Of a DNA stretch of 64,000 nt, positions 41,582-51,169 are shown piece by piece; the stretch's first letter is position 1; each line of letters opens with the position of its first letter. Origin of the DNA: Tindallia sp. MSAO_Bac2 (GTDB lineage: Bacteria > Bacillota > Clostridia > Peptostreptococcales > Tindalliaceae); assembly GCA_003838145.1 (NCBI GenBank), contig QYZZ01000043.1, positions 1-64,000 on the forward strand, read 5' to 3'. The notes under the pieces are model-generated. The model was not told the DNA's origin. It did no database searches and saw only the letters and a list, made by a program, of their open reading frames with translations. The position numbers were made by a program, and so were the translations under genes.

Positions 41582-41610
41582 ATCCTACCATAATTGTTAC
41601 AGTTTGACAA
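41582..41610 (-). promoter_or_regulatory. Promoter of 6S RNA
   Basis: Minus strand TTGTCA (41605-41610), 17-bp spacer, TAGGAT (41582-41587). Together with the 6S RNA, its terminator and the rseC leader this accounts for the 354-bp gap 41290-41643. Confidence 0.65.
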
Positions 41611-41643
41611 CAAAAAGCGGTTTCCATGTCAGCTGCCCCAGCT

Positions 41644-42855
41644 TCAGGTTAGAACCTTTTTCAAATAATCATAAATTACTTCTGCTGTTTTAACAACACT
41701 TTCAAGATCTACATATTCGTCCGAGGTATGAAAGTTTCCGCCGTCCGGTCCAAAAACATATGTTGGAAGTTTTGCCCGGCTTCCCAGATAATTGAAATCA
41801 CCAATGCTTGGAAAATAATCAATAATTGGTTCCGAACCCGTCACATCGCGTATGCTGTCTTTTATAGTTCTTGTATACGGATTGCTCTCTGAAACGGTAT
41901 ATGGATGAAAACCACCGTTTTCAGGATGCGGAGCATCCCTGAACTTCATTGAATACGTTCCTTTCAGGTTTGCTCTCTTAGCAGCCTGATCAACTTCATT
42001 TCTAAGATAACTAAGGTTTTCTCCGGTAACAGTGTGCCTGAATACGGTGAAGGAAGCCTTATCGGCAACGCTGCAGGCTGCTCCTCCCCCATTAAAGTCG
42101 ATAATGGCAATAGACCCTTTTCCAAGTTTTGGATCTTCCTTTAAATCTGCATTTTTCAGCTCCATCATCAGCCTGGCAGCTTCTTCCACGGCGTCGATGC
42201 CTTTTTCCGGTGTTGCAGCATGTGCACTTTTTCCATGGGCTGTAACTGTGTATACCCAGCCACCTCTGGCACCCAGGCAAAGGCATGGATATTTGTTTCC
42301 GGAAAAGGTTCCGCTGGGTTCTGTGATGATAGCTGCATCAACGTAGTCTGTGATGCCATCCAGCAGCAAAGCATCGGTTCCCAGGCCATAGGGACCTTCT
42401 TCGTCGGATACGAAAGTATACAAAATTTCGCCATTAAACTTATCCACCGTATTAATAAAGGCCTCAACAGCAAGCATAATGGCAACACATCCTGCTTTCA
42501 TATCCAGAGAGCCAACACCATATAGTTTTCCGTCCTCCACTTCTGCACCCAGTGGATCTTTTGTCCAGCCTTCACATATCTCAACACTATCAAGATGACC
42601 GTTCAAAAGAATATGTGGTCCCTCATCCTGCCCCTTCATTCTTCCTACTACATTGGTGCCCCGGAAGTTAGTTACCTTTTTTTCATGATATCGGTGATAC
42701 ATGGCGTCCAGTCCCCTTGTTTTCAACCAGTCATGAACATATTCCATGATTTGATCCTCCTGAAAGTAGGGGCTGTAAATCTTAACCATGTCTTTGAGTG
42801 TTTCAGTTGCGCGTTCCAGATGGATATAGTCACTGATTTTTTTTTCTTCTTTCAT
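41644..42855 (-). CDS. M20 family peptidase/deacylase (ArgE/DapE-like)
   Basis: 403 residues from ATG 42855 (MKEEKKISDYIHLERATE). Zinc-site motifs HILLNGHLDSVEICEGW near 82, GVGSLDMKAGCVAIM near 112, FVSDEEGPYGLG near 145, ITEPSGTFSG near 175 and a C-terminal HTSDEYVDLES near 380. It resembles DapE/ArgE/YgeY-type deacylases and dipeptidases of single-domain architecture, distinct from the longer RocB-like pair. The substrate is unknown; N-acyl amino acids or dipeptides are likely. It follows aspS by 42 bp. Confidence 0.85.
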   Translation of the reverse strand: MKEEKKISDYIHLERATETLKDMVKIYSPYFQEDQIMEYVHDWLKTRGLDAMYHRYHEKKVTNFRGTNVVGRMKGQDEGPHILLNGHLDSVEICEGWTKDPLGAEVEDGKLYGVGSLDMKAGCVAIMLAVEAFINTVDKFNGEILYTFVSDEEGPYGLGTDALLLDGITDYVDAAIITEPSGTFSGNKYPCLCLGARGGWVYTVTAHGKSAHAATPEKGIDAVEEAARLMMELKNADLKEDPKLGKGSIAIIDFNGGGAACSVADKASFTVFRHTVTGENLSYLRNEVDQAAKRANLKGTYSMKFRDAPHPENGGFHPYTVSESNPYTRTIKDSIRDVTGSEPIIDYFPSIGDFNYLGSRAKLPTYVFGPDGGNFHTSDEYVDLESVVKTAEVIYDYLKKVLT

Positions 42856-42897
42856 GTTAATCCCCTTTCCCGCCATTAAAAGTGGTTAAGTTGTCAT

Positions 42898-44688
42898 TTA
42901 TTCTGTCGCTTCCGTTGATGCCAGTTTTATATGAAGCTCACTTAACTGTTGATCATCAGCTAAGCTTGGGGCTTCTGTCAGTGGACAGGTTGCATTTTGA
43001 GTCTTTGGAAACGCAATTACCTGGCGAATATTGTCTTCTCCGGCAAGAATCATAACCAGTCGGTCCAAGCCGAAGGCAATGCCGCCGTGCGGTGGTGTTC
43101 CATAACGGAATGCATCCAATAGGAATCCGAATTTTTCCTGCGCCTCCTGTTCTGTAAAACCAAGGGCTCGGAACATATCAGACTGAAGCTCTGAAGAATG
43201 GATTCGTATACTGCCGCCGCCAATTTCGTAGCCATTAAGGACAATATCGTAAGCCTGCGCCTTTACAGCAGCAGGATCATTTTTCAGTTTTTCTCGGTCT
43301 CCTTCCACTGGCGAGGTGAAAGGGTGATGCATGGCAACATAACGGTTTGTTTCTTCATCATATTCCAACAGAGGAAAGTCAGTGATCCAAACAAATTGAT
43401 AGGAATCAGCATCATATAGCTCAAGTTGTTCTGCCAGTTCTGTGCGCAAATGGCCCAGTGCTGCTGCCACAACTGGTGGTGTGTCAGCAACAAACAGCAA
43501 AAGGTCGCCGTCTTCTGCTTGAGTTCGTTGTAACAACGATGTTATTTCGTCATCTGAAAAAAACTTTCTGATAGGTGCATTAACTTCACCGTTTTTTTCT
43601 ACTTTCATCCACGCCAGCCCTTTGGCGCCGTATGTTTTAGCAACATCTTCAAGTTTTCCTATATCTTTCCGGCTGTAATTCTCCGCCTGTCCGTCTACTT
43701 TAATGCATTTTACCTGACCCTTGTTTTTAACGGTGTCAGCGAAAACTTTAAAACCGCAGCCGTCCATTAAGTCTGAAATATCAATAAGCTCCATATCAAA
43801 ACGCAGGTCTGGTTTATCCGAACCATAACGGCTCATGGCTTCGGAGTAAGCCATTCTTGGAAATGGAAGTGATAATTCCACACCTTTTATTTCCTTGATT
43901 ATTTTTTGAAGCATACGGCTGTTTATTTCGATAACATCTTCCTGATCAACAAAAGACATCTCGCAATCAATCTGAGTGAATTCCGGCTGGCGGTCTGCCC
44001 TTAGATCTTCATCCCGGAAACATTTAACAATTTGAAAGTAACGATCCATGCCGGAAACCATCAATAGTTGCTTAAATAGTTGGGGTGACTGGGGCAATGC
44101 ATAAAATTTTCCGGCGTTCACACGGCTGGGCACCAGATAGTCACGTGCTCCTTCCGGTGTCGGTTTTGTAAGAATGGGTGTTTCCACTTCAGCAAATCCC
44201 TCGTCTGTTAAAAAGAGCCTGACCAGATTGGAGACTTTCTGCCTTAGTAGTAAATTCGCCTGCATGGAAGGTTTTCTCAGATCCAGATATCGGTATTTTA
44301 ATCGCAAGCCTTCCGAGACATCGTCGTCGTCTTTAATGTATATAGGAGGTGTTTCTGCTTCATTGACGATCTTCAGCTTTTCTGCATATACTTCAATGCT
44401 TCCGGTGGGGATGTTTGGATTTTCCGACTGACGCCGTTCCACTTTTCCCACAACAGAAACCACATATTCTGATCCGATTTTTTCTGCTTCTTCAAAGGCT
44501 TCAACAGAAATATCGCGGTCGCAGATGATTTGCACCAGGCCAGCCCTGTCACGCAGGTCTATAAAAATCAGCCCGCCTAAGTCTCTGCGCTTCTGCACCC
44601 ATCCGTTCAGCGATACGGTTGTTCCAATGTCTGCCACTGTCAGTTCCCCGCACATATGACTGCGTTTATTGTATGTTTTTTCCGGCAT
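42898..44688 (-). CDS. aspS: Aspartyl-tRNA synthetase
   Basis: 596 residues, bacterial type. OB-fold anticodon domain ([23 protein letters not shown]), class II core with [18 protein letters not shown] near 215, a GAD insertion domain in the middle (about 290-420), [13 protein letters not shown] near 480 and motif 3 [15 protein letters not shown] near 540. Starts 15 bp after hemZ and belongs to the apt-relA-dtd-...-aspS run. Confidence 0.97.
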   Translation of the reverse strand: MPEKTYNKRSHMCGELTVADIGTTVSLNGWVQKRRDLGGLIFIDLRDRAGLVQIICDRDISVEAFEEAEKIGSEYVVSVVGKVERRQSENPNIPTGSIEVYAEKLKIVNEAETPPIYIKDDDDVSEGLRLKYRYLDLRKPSMQANLLLRQKVSNLVRLFLTDEGFAEVETPILTKPTPEGARDYLVPSRVNAGKFYALPQSPQLFKQLLMVSGMDRYFQIVKCFRDEDLRADRQPEFTQIDCEMSFVDQEDVIEINSRMLQKIIKEIKGVELSLPFPRMAYSEAMSRYGSDKPDLRFDMELIDISDLMDGCGFKVFADTVKNKGQVKCIKVDGQAENYSRKDIGKLEDVAKTYGAKGLAWMKVEKNGEVNAPIRKFFSDDEITSLLQRTQAEDGDLLLFVADTPPVVAAALGHLRTELAEQLELYDADSYQFVWITDFPLLEYDEETNRYVAMHHPFTSPVEGDREKLKNDPAAVKAQAYDIVLNGYEIGGGSIRIHSSELQSDMFRALGFTEQEAQEKFGFLLDAFRYGTPPHGGIAFGLDRLVMILAGEDNIRQVIAFPKTQNATCPLTEAPSLADDQQLSELHIKLASTEATE

Positions 44689-44703
44689 ATCACAAACACT
44701 CCT

Positions 44704-46191
44704 TTATAATTGACTCAATACATGTTCCCACTTATTTTCATGTTCTGGCATCCTGTTTAAGTAAACCAGTATATCTTTAATCCCAGGAACTCTCTGAACC
44801 CGGTTTTGGTCAGGAAATACCAGTTTAGAAACGGCACCGGCACCTATTCCCAATACCGTCTGCATTTCTTCCATCATTAAAATATTGTAGACACATGCTC
44901 TATCAGGTTTAGCAAATCCAACGTTTTCCATATTAGCGAGGATTTGTTTCTGTCTGTAAAGATAATAGGCTTCAAGTTTCTGTAATTCAGCGAACTGATA
45001 AACCTGTTGCATCATCGATCTTGCCTGATGATCATCCCATTCAAAGCGGTACTGCTGTTTTTTAAGACCAGCTGTTCTTTTCATGGCCAGGGAATGCACC
45101 GTCAAACTTTCTAAATTAAGGGACTGCAGCTGGTGGAGGGTTTGAATAAAATCATCCGGTGTTTCTCCCGGAAGTCCCATAATAATATCCACATTAATAT
45201 TATCAAGACCTACTTTTATTGCTTCATTGCAAACATTAAAAAAATCCTGCACGGTATGTCGTCGATTGATTTTTTGCAGGGTTCGGTCATGCAGCGTCTG
45301 AGGATTAACACTGATCCTGTGAATGGGATATTCAGCCAGCAGTCTAAGCTTTTCCGGGGTCAGGGTATCAGGCCTGCCACCTTCGAAGGTTATTTCATCG
45401 ATTTGTGAAAGATTCCATAGTGAATTCAGCTGTAAGAAAAAATAATTCAGCTGTTTCGCTGACATTACGGAGGGAGTCCCTCCACCTATGTATAAACTCC
45501 GGATCTTCTTATTTCTCGCTTTTAGTCCCGATAATACCGTTTCTAGTTCTATCATCAGACCCCGCAGATAGCTTTCTATGATCGGGTCATCCTCTGATTT
45601 TAAGGCCTGGGATGCAAAAGAGCAGTAAGTACACTTTGTCGGACACAATGGAATATTGATATACAGGCTTATGGCGTCGGGCTCCAGAGTATCCAGGTAG
45701 TTTTTTTGAAGCTGAGCAATGTCGGTGATGAGCTTTGCTTTTTCAGATGACATCAGGGTATCCTGCTGGATATTTTCTATCGCCTGATGGCAATCTGGTT
45801 CTTTCCGAAGCATTTCGTGAGCTATTTTCACCGGCCTGACACCCGTCAGTATTCCCCAGGGCAGATGCCTGGGATACCAGGATTGAAGCAGCTGAAACAT
45901 CATGCGTTTTAACTGGTTCTTTTCATTTTTACGCTGTAAAATCGGGTTGGAGCTGAGACCAAAGGATGTAGTCATGTTTTTTAAGGTAGTTCCATTTTTT
46001 TCCAGCTTTAACTTCGTTTCATTTTCTGTGTGTTGAAAGTGTACAAGTATGTTTATATCAGCCTTTTCCTCTGACTTATTTGCTTCTTCCTCTGTCAACA
46101 CAAGAAAATCTTCTTCGGTAATAAAAAGCCGGGTTAACTCCCGAATTTCATATGCATCAGCGGGATGCTTTACAATAATTTTAAGTTTCAT
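44704..46191 (-). CDS. hemZ: HemZ-type radical SAM protein (coproporphyrinogen dehydrogenase-like)
   Basis: 495 residues from ATG 46191 (MKLKIIVKHPADAYEIRE), GGAG six bases away. Radical SAM CxxxCxxC as CPTKCTYCSFAS near 185, GGGTPSVMSA near 240, and a C-terminal HemN-like region. HemZ is longer at the N-terminus (~150 residues) than HemN, as here. The clostridial family may act in heme/tetrapyrrole handling rather than coproporphyrinogen oxidation. It follows the metallo-hydrolase gene by 38 bp. Confidence 0.88.
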   Translation of the reverse strand: MKLKIIVKHPADAYEIRELTRLFITEEDFLVLTEEEANKSEEKADINILVHFQHTENETKLKLEKNGTTLKNMTTSFGLSSNPILQRKNEKNQLKRMMFQLLQSWYPRHLPWGILTGVRPVKIAHEMLRKEPDCHQAIENIQQDTLMSSEKAKLITDIAQLQKNYLDTLEPDAISLYINIPLCPTKCTYCSFASQALKSEDDPIIESYLRGLMIELETVLSGLKARNKKIRSLYIGGGTPSVMSAKQLNYFFLQLNSLWNLSQIDEITFEGGRPDTLTPEKLRLLAEYPIHRISVNPQTLHDRTLQKINRRHTVQDFFNVCNEAIKVGLDNINVDIIMGLPGETPDDFIQTLHQLQSLNLESLTVHSLAMKRTAGLKKQQYRFEWDDHQARSMMQQVYQFAELQKLEAYYLYRQKQILANMENVGFAKPDRACVYNILMMEEMQTVLGIGAGAVSKLVFPDQNRVQRVPGIKDILVYLNRMPEHENKWEHVLSQL

Positions 46192-46229
46192 GAACTGCTC
46201 CATCCTTCACTCTGCTTACATAATCATGA

Positions 46230-46850
46230 TTAGCCTAAATGCGGATTACTCATTTTTTCCATTTTAATATTGGTTTCCGGTCCATGTCCGGGGAAAACAC
46301 GAACCGTTTCACTTAGCACTAACAGCTTCTTTTTTATAGACCCCAGTAATTGAAACAGATTTCCACCCTCAAGATCAGTCCGCCCTATGGATTGCATAAA
46401 AAGAGTGTCGCCTGAAAAAAGCATATCATCAGCCAGCAGGCAGATACCTCCCTGAGTATGACCCGGCGTATGAATTATTTTAATCACTGATTCTCCCAGC
46501 TTAATTTCATCTCCGTCATTAAGCAGTTCATCCGCTGTAATTTCAACTGCTGTTCCCATCATGGCTGTGAAATTCCGTTGTCCGTCCTCAATCATATGAG
46601 CATCTTCATGATGAATAGCTACTGGAACTTGTGTCAGTTCTTTTAATTGTACCAGTGCACCAATATGGTCACCATGGCCATGTGTCAAAACAATTTTCTT
46701 TACCTGCCAGTTCTTTTCTTCAACCAGGTTTAATATCGCCTGAGCGTTACCACCCGGATCGATGACGATGCATTCACCAGTTTCCTTATCTGCCACCAGA
46801 TAGGTGTTTACCTGCATTGGTCCGGTAATCAATTTTTCCATTAAAAACAT
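46230..46850 (-). CDS. Metallo-beta-lactamase fold hydrolase (GloB-like)
   Basis: 206 residues. KLITGPMQVNTYLVAD start, CIVIDPGGNAQAIL, zinc motif LTHGHGDHIGALVQL near 57, HTPGHTQGGICLL near 130 and FSGDTLFMQSIGRTDL near 150. Related to small glyoxalase II-like hydrolases (YqgX type) found in this position in Firmicutes. The substrate is unknown. Co-transcribed with dtd (29-bp gap) and hemZ. Confidence 0.87.
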   Translation of the reverse strand: MFLMEKLITGPMQVNTYLVADKETGECIVIDPGGNAQAILNLVEEKNWQVKKIVLTHGHGDHIGALVQLKELTQVPVAIHHEDAHMIEDGQRNFTAMMGTAVEITADELLNDGDEIKLGESVIKIIHTPGHTQGGICLLADDMLFSGDTLFMQSIGRTDLEGGNLFQLLGSIKKKLLVLSETVRVFPGHGPETNIKMEKMSNPHLG

Positions 46851-46879
46851 AATAACATAACCCTCCCTGACTATTATTT

Positions 46880-47329
46880 TTAGAAGTTTTTCTCGCTGTC
46901 CACCAGCATGGTCACCGGTCCATCATTAACCGATGAAACCTCCATATGCGCCTGAAACACTCCTGTTTCTGTTTTGATGCCTTTTTCACGGCACTTTCCA
47001 ACAAATTGCTGATACATTTCGTCGGCTTCACCCGGTTCCCGGGCATCGGTAAAGCTCGGACGTCTCCCTTTTCTGCAATCGCCCCAAAGAGTAAACTGGG
47101 ATATGCACAGGACTTCTCCTTCTTCATCCAGCAGGGATCGGTTCATTTTACCCTGATCATCTTCAAAAATACGCAGATTGGTTATTTTTTCAACCATATA
47201 GTCAATATCCTTTTCAGTATCACCTTTTCCCACTCCCAGGTATACCAGTAATCCCTGCGATATTGCACCTTCTACATTACCTTCTACTGAAACACAAGCT
47301 GATTTGACTCTCTGAACAACAGCTCTCAT
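46880..47329 (-). CDS. dtd: D-aminoacyl-tRNA deacylase
   Basis: 149 residues. [17 protein letters not shown] start, [17 protein letters not shown] near 80 and the C-terminal [11 protein letters not shown] with the Gly-cisPro-like NxGPVT motif. It removes D-amino acids and glycine from mischarged tRNA. Follows relA by 18 bp, as in Bacillus. Confidence 0.95.
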   Translation of the reverse strand: MRAVVQRVKSACVSVEGNVEGAISQGLLVYLGVGKGDTEKDIDYMVEKITNLRIFEDDQGKMNRSLLDEEGEVLCISQFTLWGDCRKGRRPSFTDAREPGEADEMYQQFVGKCREKGIKTETGVFQAHMEVSSVNDGPVTMLVDSEKNF

Positions 47330-47347
47330 AGAATCCTCCTCAATATA

Positions 47348-49528
47348 TCAGGTTTTAACCCGGAAAACATCTTTAACACCGTCCAGGTTTTTTAACGTTT
47401 TTCTTAGTTTATCCAATTCTTCCGTGCTGCTAATTTCAACGACAAGATTAATGGTTGCTGTTCGTTCTTTATTGTTTGTTCTGGCATTAAGAGAATTAAC
47501 TGCGGTTTTATCATCCGTCAGTATTTGAGTTATTTCACGCAGCAATCCTTTACGATCATGCGCATTAACCTGTAATTCCGCCTGAAAATCAATTTGGCTG
47601 TCTGTATCCCATTCCACTTCAATGGTTCTTTGATCCTGTTCCGGGCTATCCATCAGGCTGGGACAATCTTTACGATGTATTGATACGCCTCTGCCCCGGG
47701 TGATGTACCCGATAATATCGTCTCCGGGAACCGGATTACAGCATTTTGAAAAGCGAATCATTAAATTATCGATTCCTTTTACGTTCACACCAGAACTCTT
47801 TGTTCCTGGTTTTTTCTTTTCGACTTCTTTTTTCGGTGATTTGGGTACATATTTTTCCAGTTCTTCCGACGGCACTTGATTTTTAATGTATTCCCTGATT
47901 TTAGGGGTTACCTGAGCCAGCGTAATGCCACCATATCCAATAGCCGCATACAAGTCATCTTCGCTGTGAAGACTCATCCGATTTGCAATGGATGTCAGCG
48001 TTTTTTCCTTCAGTGCTATTTGCAGCGGTACATTCATCCTTTTAACTTCCCGCTCCAGCATATCTTTTCCTTTAGCAATGTTTTCTTCCCGCCGCTCTTT
48101 TTTAAACCACTGCTTTATTTTTGTTTTTGCCTGGGAGCTTTTCACAATCTTGAGCCAGTCCCTGCTGGGACCGTTACTGTTGGCTGAAGTCAGCACTTCA
48201 ACAATATTCCCGTTTTGCAGTTTATAGTTGATGGGAACAATTTTACCATCCACTTTTGCGCCCACACATTTATTGCCAATATCACTGTGAATTTTATAGG
48301 CAAAGTCTATTGGTGTGGATCCGGCAGGCAAATCAATTACTTTACCTTTTGGGGTAAAGACAAAAACTTCGTTGGTAAACAAATCGATCCTGAGAGATTC
48401 CATAAATTCAGCCGGGTCTTTTGTTTCTTTTTCCCATTCCATCATTTGGCTTAACCAGGTCAGTTTCTGATCCATCTGGTCTGAATCAGTGCTGCCACTT
48501 TGGTTTTCCTTATATTTCCAATGAGCCGCAATACCAAATTCAGCGATATTATTCATGTCATAGGTTCTTATCTGTATTTCAAAGGGCTCGCCCTTGGGAC
48601 CGATCACGGTTGTGTGCAGCGACTGGTACATATTGGGCTTCGGCATTGCAATATAATCCTTAAACCTTCCGGGAATTGGTTTCCATATGGTATGAACTAC
48701 TCCCAGCACTCCATAACAGTCTTTAATGTTATCCACCAGAACTCTGATAGCCAGAAAGTCAAATATTTCCTCAAAAGCTCTCCCCTGGTTCACCATTTTT
48801 TTATAGATGCTGTAAAAATGCTTAGGTCGTCCAAAAATTTCGCTTTCAATGCTAAAATCATCCAGCTTTTCATGCAGCTCATTAATCACCTGATTAATAA
48901 AAGCTTCTCTTTCTTCCCGCTTTTTTGCCACTTTGTCCACCAGGTCGTAATATCCCTGGGGATCGATGTAGAGAAGACTCAGATCTTCCAGCTCCCACTT
49001 GATTTTAGACATACCAAGCCTGTGAGCGATCGGTGCAAAAATTTCCAGAGTCTCTCTGGCTTTTTCTTTCTTTTTATCATCGCTCTGGAACTTCAATGTT
49101 CTCATGTTGTGAAGCCTGTCTGCCAGCTTTATTAATACTACTCTGATGTCTTTGGCCATGGCTACAAACATTTTACGAAGATTTTCTGCCTGTTTTTCTT
49201 CCTTGGATTCGAAATTCATTTTAGTAAGTTTGGTAACGCCTTCCACCAGTTCCGCAATTTCTTCGCCAAATTCGATTTTCATGGCTTCGTAGCTGTTAGG
49301 CGTATCTTCCAGCACATCATGCAATAAACCGGCAGCTATGGTGCTGCTGTCCATTTGCAGCTGAATCAGTATTTTCGACACTTCAACAGGGTGCGAAAAA
49401 TAACGGTCACCCGATTTGCGGTATTGCCCTTCATGGGCACTTTCTGCAAACTGGTATGCTCGTATGATTAATTCTACGTCACAATTTGGGTTGTGTTCTT
49501 CGATCATTGTAATTAAGTTTTCCAGCAT
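47348..49528 (-). CDS. relA: Bifunctional (p)ppGpp synthetase/hydrolase Rel
   Basis: 726 residues. HD hydrolase with GLLHDVLEDTPNSYEA near 70 and LADRLHNMRTLK near 138; synthetase with FLAIRVLVDNIKDCYGVLG near 260 and MPKNMYQSLHTTV-like segment (PKPNMYQSLHTTVIG); TGS domain (VFTPKGKVIDLPAGSTPIDFAY) near 395; conserved-Cys helical region; C-terminal ACT domain. The intact HD motif indicates both synthesis and hydrolysis of the stringent-response alarmone. Follows apt by 57 bp. Confidence 0.96.
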   Translation of the reverse strand: MLENLITMIEEHNPNCDVELIIRAYQFAESAHEGQYRKSGDRYFSHPVEVSKILIQLQMDSSTIAAGLLHDVLEDTPNSYEAMKIEFGEEIAELVEGVTKLTKMNFESKEEKQAENLRKMFVAMAKDIRVVLIKLADRLHNMRTLKFQSDDKKKEKARETLEIFAPIAHRLGMSKIKWELEDLSLLYIDPQGYYDLVDKVAKKREEREAFINQVINELHEKLDDFSIESEIFGRPKHFYSIYKKMVNQGRAFEEIFDFLAIRVLVDNIKDCYGVLGVVHTIWKPIPGRFKDYIAMPKPNMYQSLHTTVIGPKGEPFEIQIRTYDMNNIAEFGIAAHWKYKENQSGSTDSDQMDQKLTWLSQMMEWEKETKDPAEFMESLRIDLFTNEVFVFTPKGKVIDLPAGSTPIDFAYKIHSDIGNKCVGAKVDGKIVPINYKLQNGNIVEVLTSANSNGPSRDWLKIVKSSQAKTKIKQWFKKERREENIAKGKDMLEREVKRMNVPLQIALKEKTLTSIANRMSLHSEDDLYAAIGYGGITLAQVTPKIREYIKNQVPSEELEKYVPKSPKKEVEKKKPGTKSSGVNVKGIDNLMIRFSKCCNPVPGDDIIGYITRGRGVSIHRKDCPSLMDSPEQDQRTIEVEWDTDSQIDFQAELQVNAHDRKGLLREITQILTDDKTAVNSLNARTNNKERTATINLVVEISSTEELDKLRKTLKNLDGVKDVFRVKT

Positions 49529-49585
49529 GATGTGCTCACCTGCCTGTTTTCATGGGATCATCAGTTTATTGTAGTCTGATATATT

Positions 49586-50104
49586 TTATTCATCGTAAGC
49601 GATTAAACTTCTGATGTTGTAGCCTTCTAACTGTTGGCGGCCTTTCAGAAAGGTTAGTTCCATTAAGAACTGCATTGAAACCACCTCACCGCCTAAAGCT
49701 TCAATAAGTCTAGCGGTAGCTTTCATGGTTCCTCCGGTAGCTAACAGGTCATCGACGATTACCACTCTTTGGCCCGGTTGGATTGCATCCACGTGAATTT
49801 CCAATGAATCTGTGCCATACTCCAGCTCATATTCATATTTTTTAACATCTGCCGGCAGCTTTCCGGGCTTTCGAACCGGTACAAAACCGGCATTAAGAAG
49901 ATATGCAATTGGTACTCCGACAATAAATCCTCTCGATTCAGGTCCAACAACCAAATCAATTTGCTGTCCCTTTAGTGGTTCACATATCTCATCTATCATT
50001 TGTTTTAATGCTTCCGGATCCTTTAAAAGTGTCGTGATATCTTTAAAGTTAATACCTTCTTTAGGAAAATCCTGAATCTCGCGAATCTTGTCCTGGAGTA
50101 ACAT
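49586..50104 (-). CDS. apt: Adenine phosphoribosyltransferase
   Basis: 172 residues. [31 protein letters not shown] near 53 and the PRPP loop [16 protein letters not shown] near 120. Salvages adenine to AMP. First gene of apt-relA-dtd; recJ, commonly just upstream in Firmicutes, is absent here. Confidence 0.96.
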   Translation of the reverse strand: MLLQDKIREIQDFPKEGINFKDITTLLKDPEALKQMIDEICEPLKGQQIDLVVGPESRGFIVGVPIAYLLNAGFVPVRKPGKLPADVKKYEYELEYGTDSLEIHVDAIQPGQRVVIVDDLLATGGTMKATARLIEALGGEVVSMQFLMELTFLKGRQQLEGYNIRSLIAYDE

Positions 50105-50144
50105 GGTAACCCTCCCATTTATCTATTTGATGAATAATACTATT

Positions 50145-50173
50145 ATTATATCGATTTCAAGCCATTTATTCAA
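50145..50173 (-). promoter_or_regulatory. Promoter of apt-relA operon
   Basis: Minus strand TTGAAT (50168-50173), 17-bp spacer, TATAAT (50145-50150), 41 bp before the apt ATG. Confidence 0.75.
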
Positions 50174-50218
50174 TATTGAATACCCGTTTTAAAATCAGAA
50201 ATACCAGAAATACCAAAT

Positions 50219-50267
50219 GGAAAAAATACAAGGAAACAGCCACCCTTTTTATGGATCGCTGTTCCTT
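50219..50267 (-). terminator. Rho-independent terminator after secF
   Basis: Minus strand AAGGAACAGC...GCTGTTTCCTT (10-bp stem with one bulge), then TGTATTTTTT. It separates secDF from apt. Confidence 0.7.
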
Positions 50268-50271
50268 CTTT

Positions 50272-51156
50272 TTAAGCTTTTGAAAAGGTTTTGTTTGGAT
50301 CTTTTGATCGTTCTTTTATCATAACCCATACCGGACTGGCTATGAAGATGGATGAATAGGTTCCACTGATTATGCCAGCGATTAGCGGAAGAGCAAAATC
50401 TTTGATCATGGGGACTCCCAGAATGTATAGTGCGACGATTGTAACCAATGTTGTTACCGAGGTGTAAATTGAACGCTTTAGAGTCTGTTGAATGCTTTCA
50501 GTGGTTAAACTGATGAAATCAAACTTTTTCATTAGTTTCCGGTTTTCTCTGATTCGATCGAAAACAACGATAGTATCATTTATGGAATAACCAAGCACCG
50601 TAAGCATGGCTGCCACAAAAGGGCTGTTTATGGGTATTCGGAAAATGATGAATACGGATACAACGATCAATATATCATGAATCAAGGCAACAATAGCTGC
50701 CAGACCAAAACTGAGCTCAAATCGGAAAGTGATATAAATCAGCATTCCTATGGCTGCAATTAATATTGAAAGGTAGGCGCGATTTTGTATTTCCTGACCG
50801 ATGGTGGGTCCGAACTGTTCTGCTCTCAGGAAGTCATTTTCAACAATTCCGTAACGTTCCTGAAACTGCCCGAAGACATCCATTCGCTCCTGATGGTTCA
50901 GATCTACTATGGTTCTTATTTGAACCTGTTCCTGGTCCGCACCTATAAAGTTTATACTGGCATCGGTATCAAAGCTATCCGTTACCTGACGAACTTCGTT
51001 CACTGAGACCTGTTGATGAAAGTCGAATTCCATGATAGTGCCACCGGTAAAATCAATACCTGTATTTACACCACCAATGGCAGCAAAAAGAAGAGCCGTC
51101 AGGATAATGATTGCCGATATGGCAAACCAGATTTTTTTTCGATGAATAATTTCCAT
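50272..51156 (-). CDS. secF: Protein translocase subunit SecF
   Basis: 294 residues from ATG 51156 (MEIIHRKKIWFAISAIIIL), GGAGGG six bases away. Six membrane segments, FTGGTIMEFDF periplasmic start, GYSINDTIVVFDRIRENR near 200 and the C-terminal SGTYSSIFIASPVW. It is the separate SecF half of the proton-driven SecDF motor that pulls exported proteins. Follows secD by 13 bp. Confidence 0.95.
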   Translation of the reverse strand: MEIIHRKKIWFAISAIIILTALLFAAIGGVNTGIDFTGGTIMEFDFHQQVSVNEVRQVTDSFDTDASINFIGADQEQVQIRTIVDLNHQERMDVFGQFQERYGIVENDFLRAEQFGPTIGQEIQNRAYLSILIAAIGMLIYITFRFELSFGLAAIVALIHDILIVVSVFIIFRIPINSPFVAAMLTVLGYSINDTIVVFDRIRENRKLMKKFDFISLTTESIQQTLKRSIYTSVTTLVTIVALYILGVPMIKDFALPLIAGIISGTYSSIFIASPVWVMIKERSKDPNKTFSKA

Positions 51157-51169
51157 GAGGTTCCCTCCT

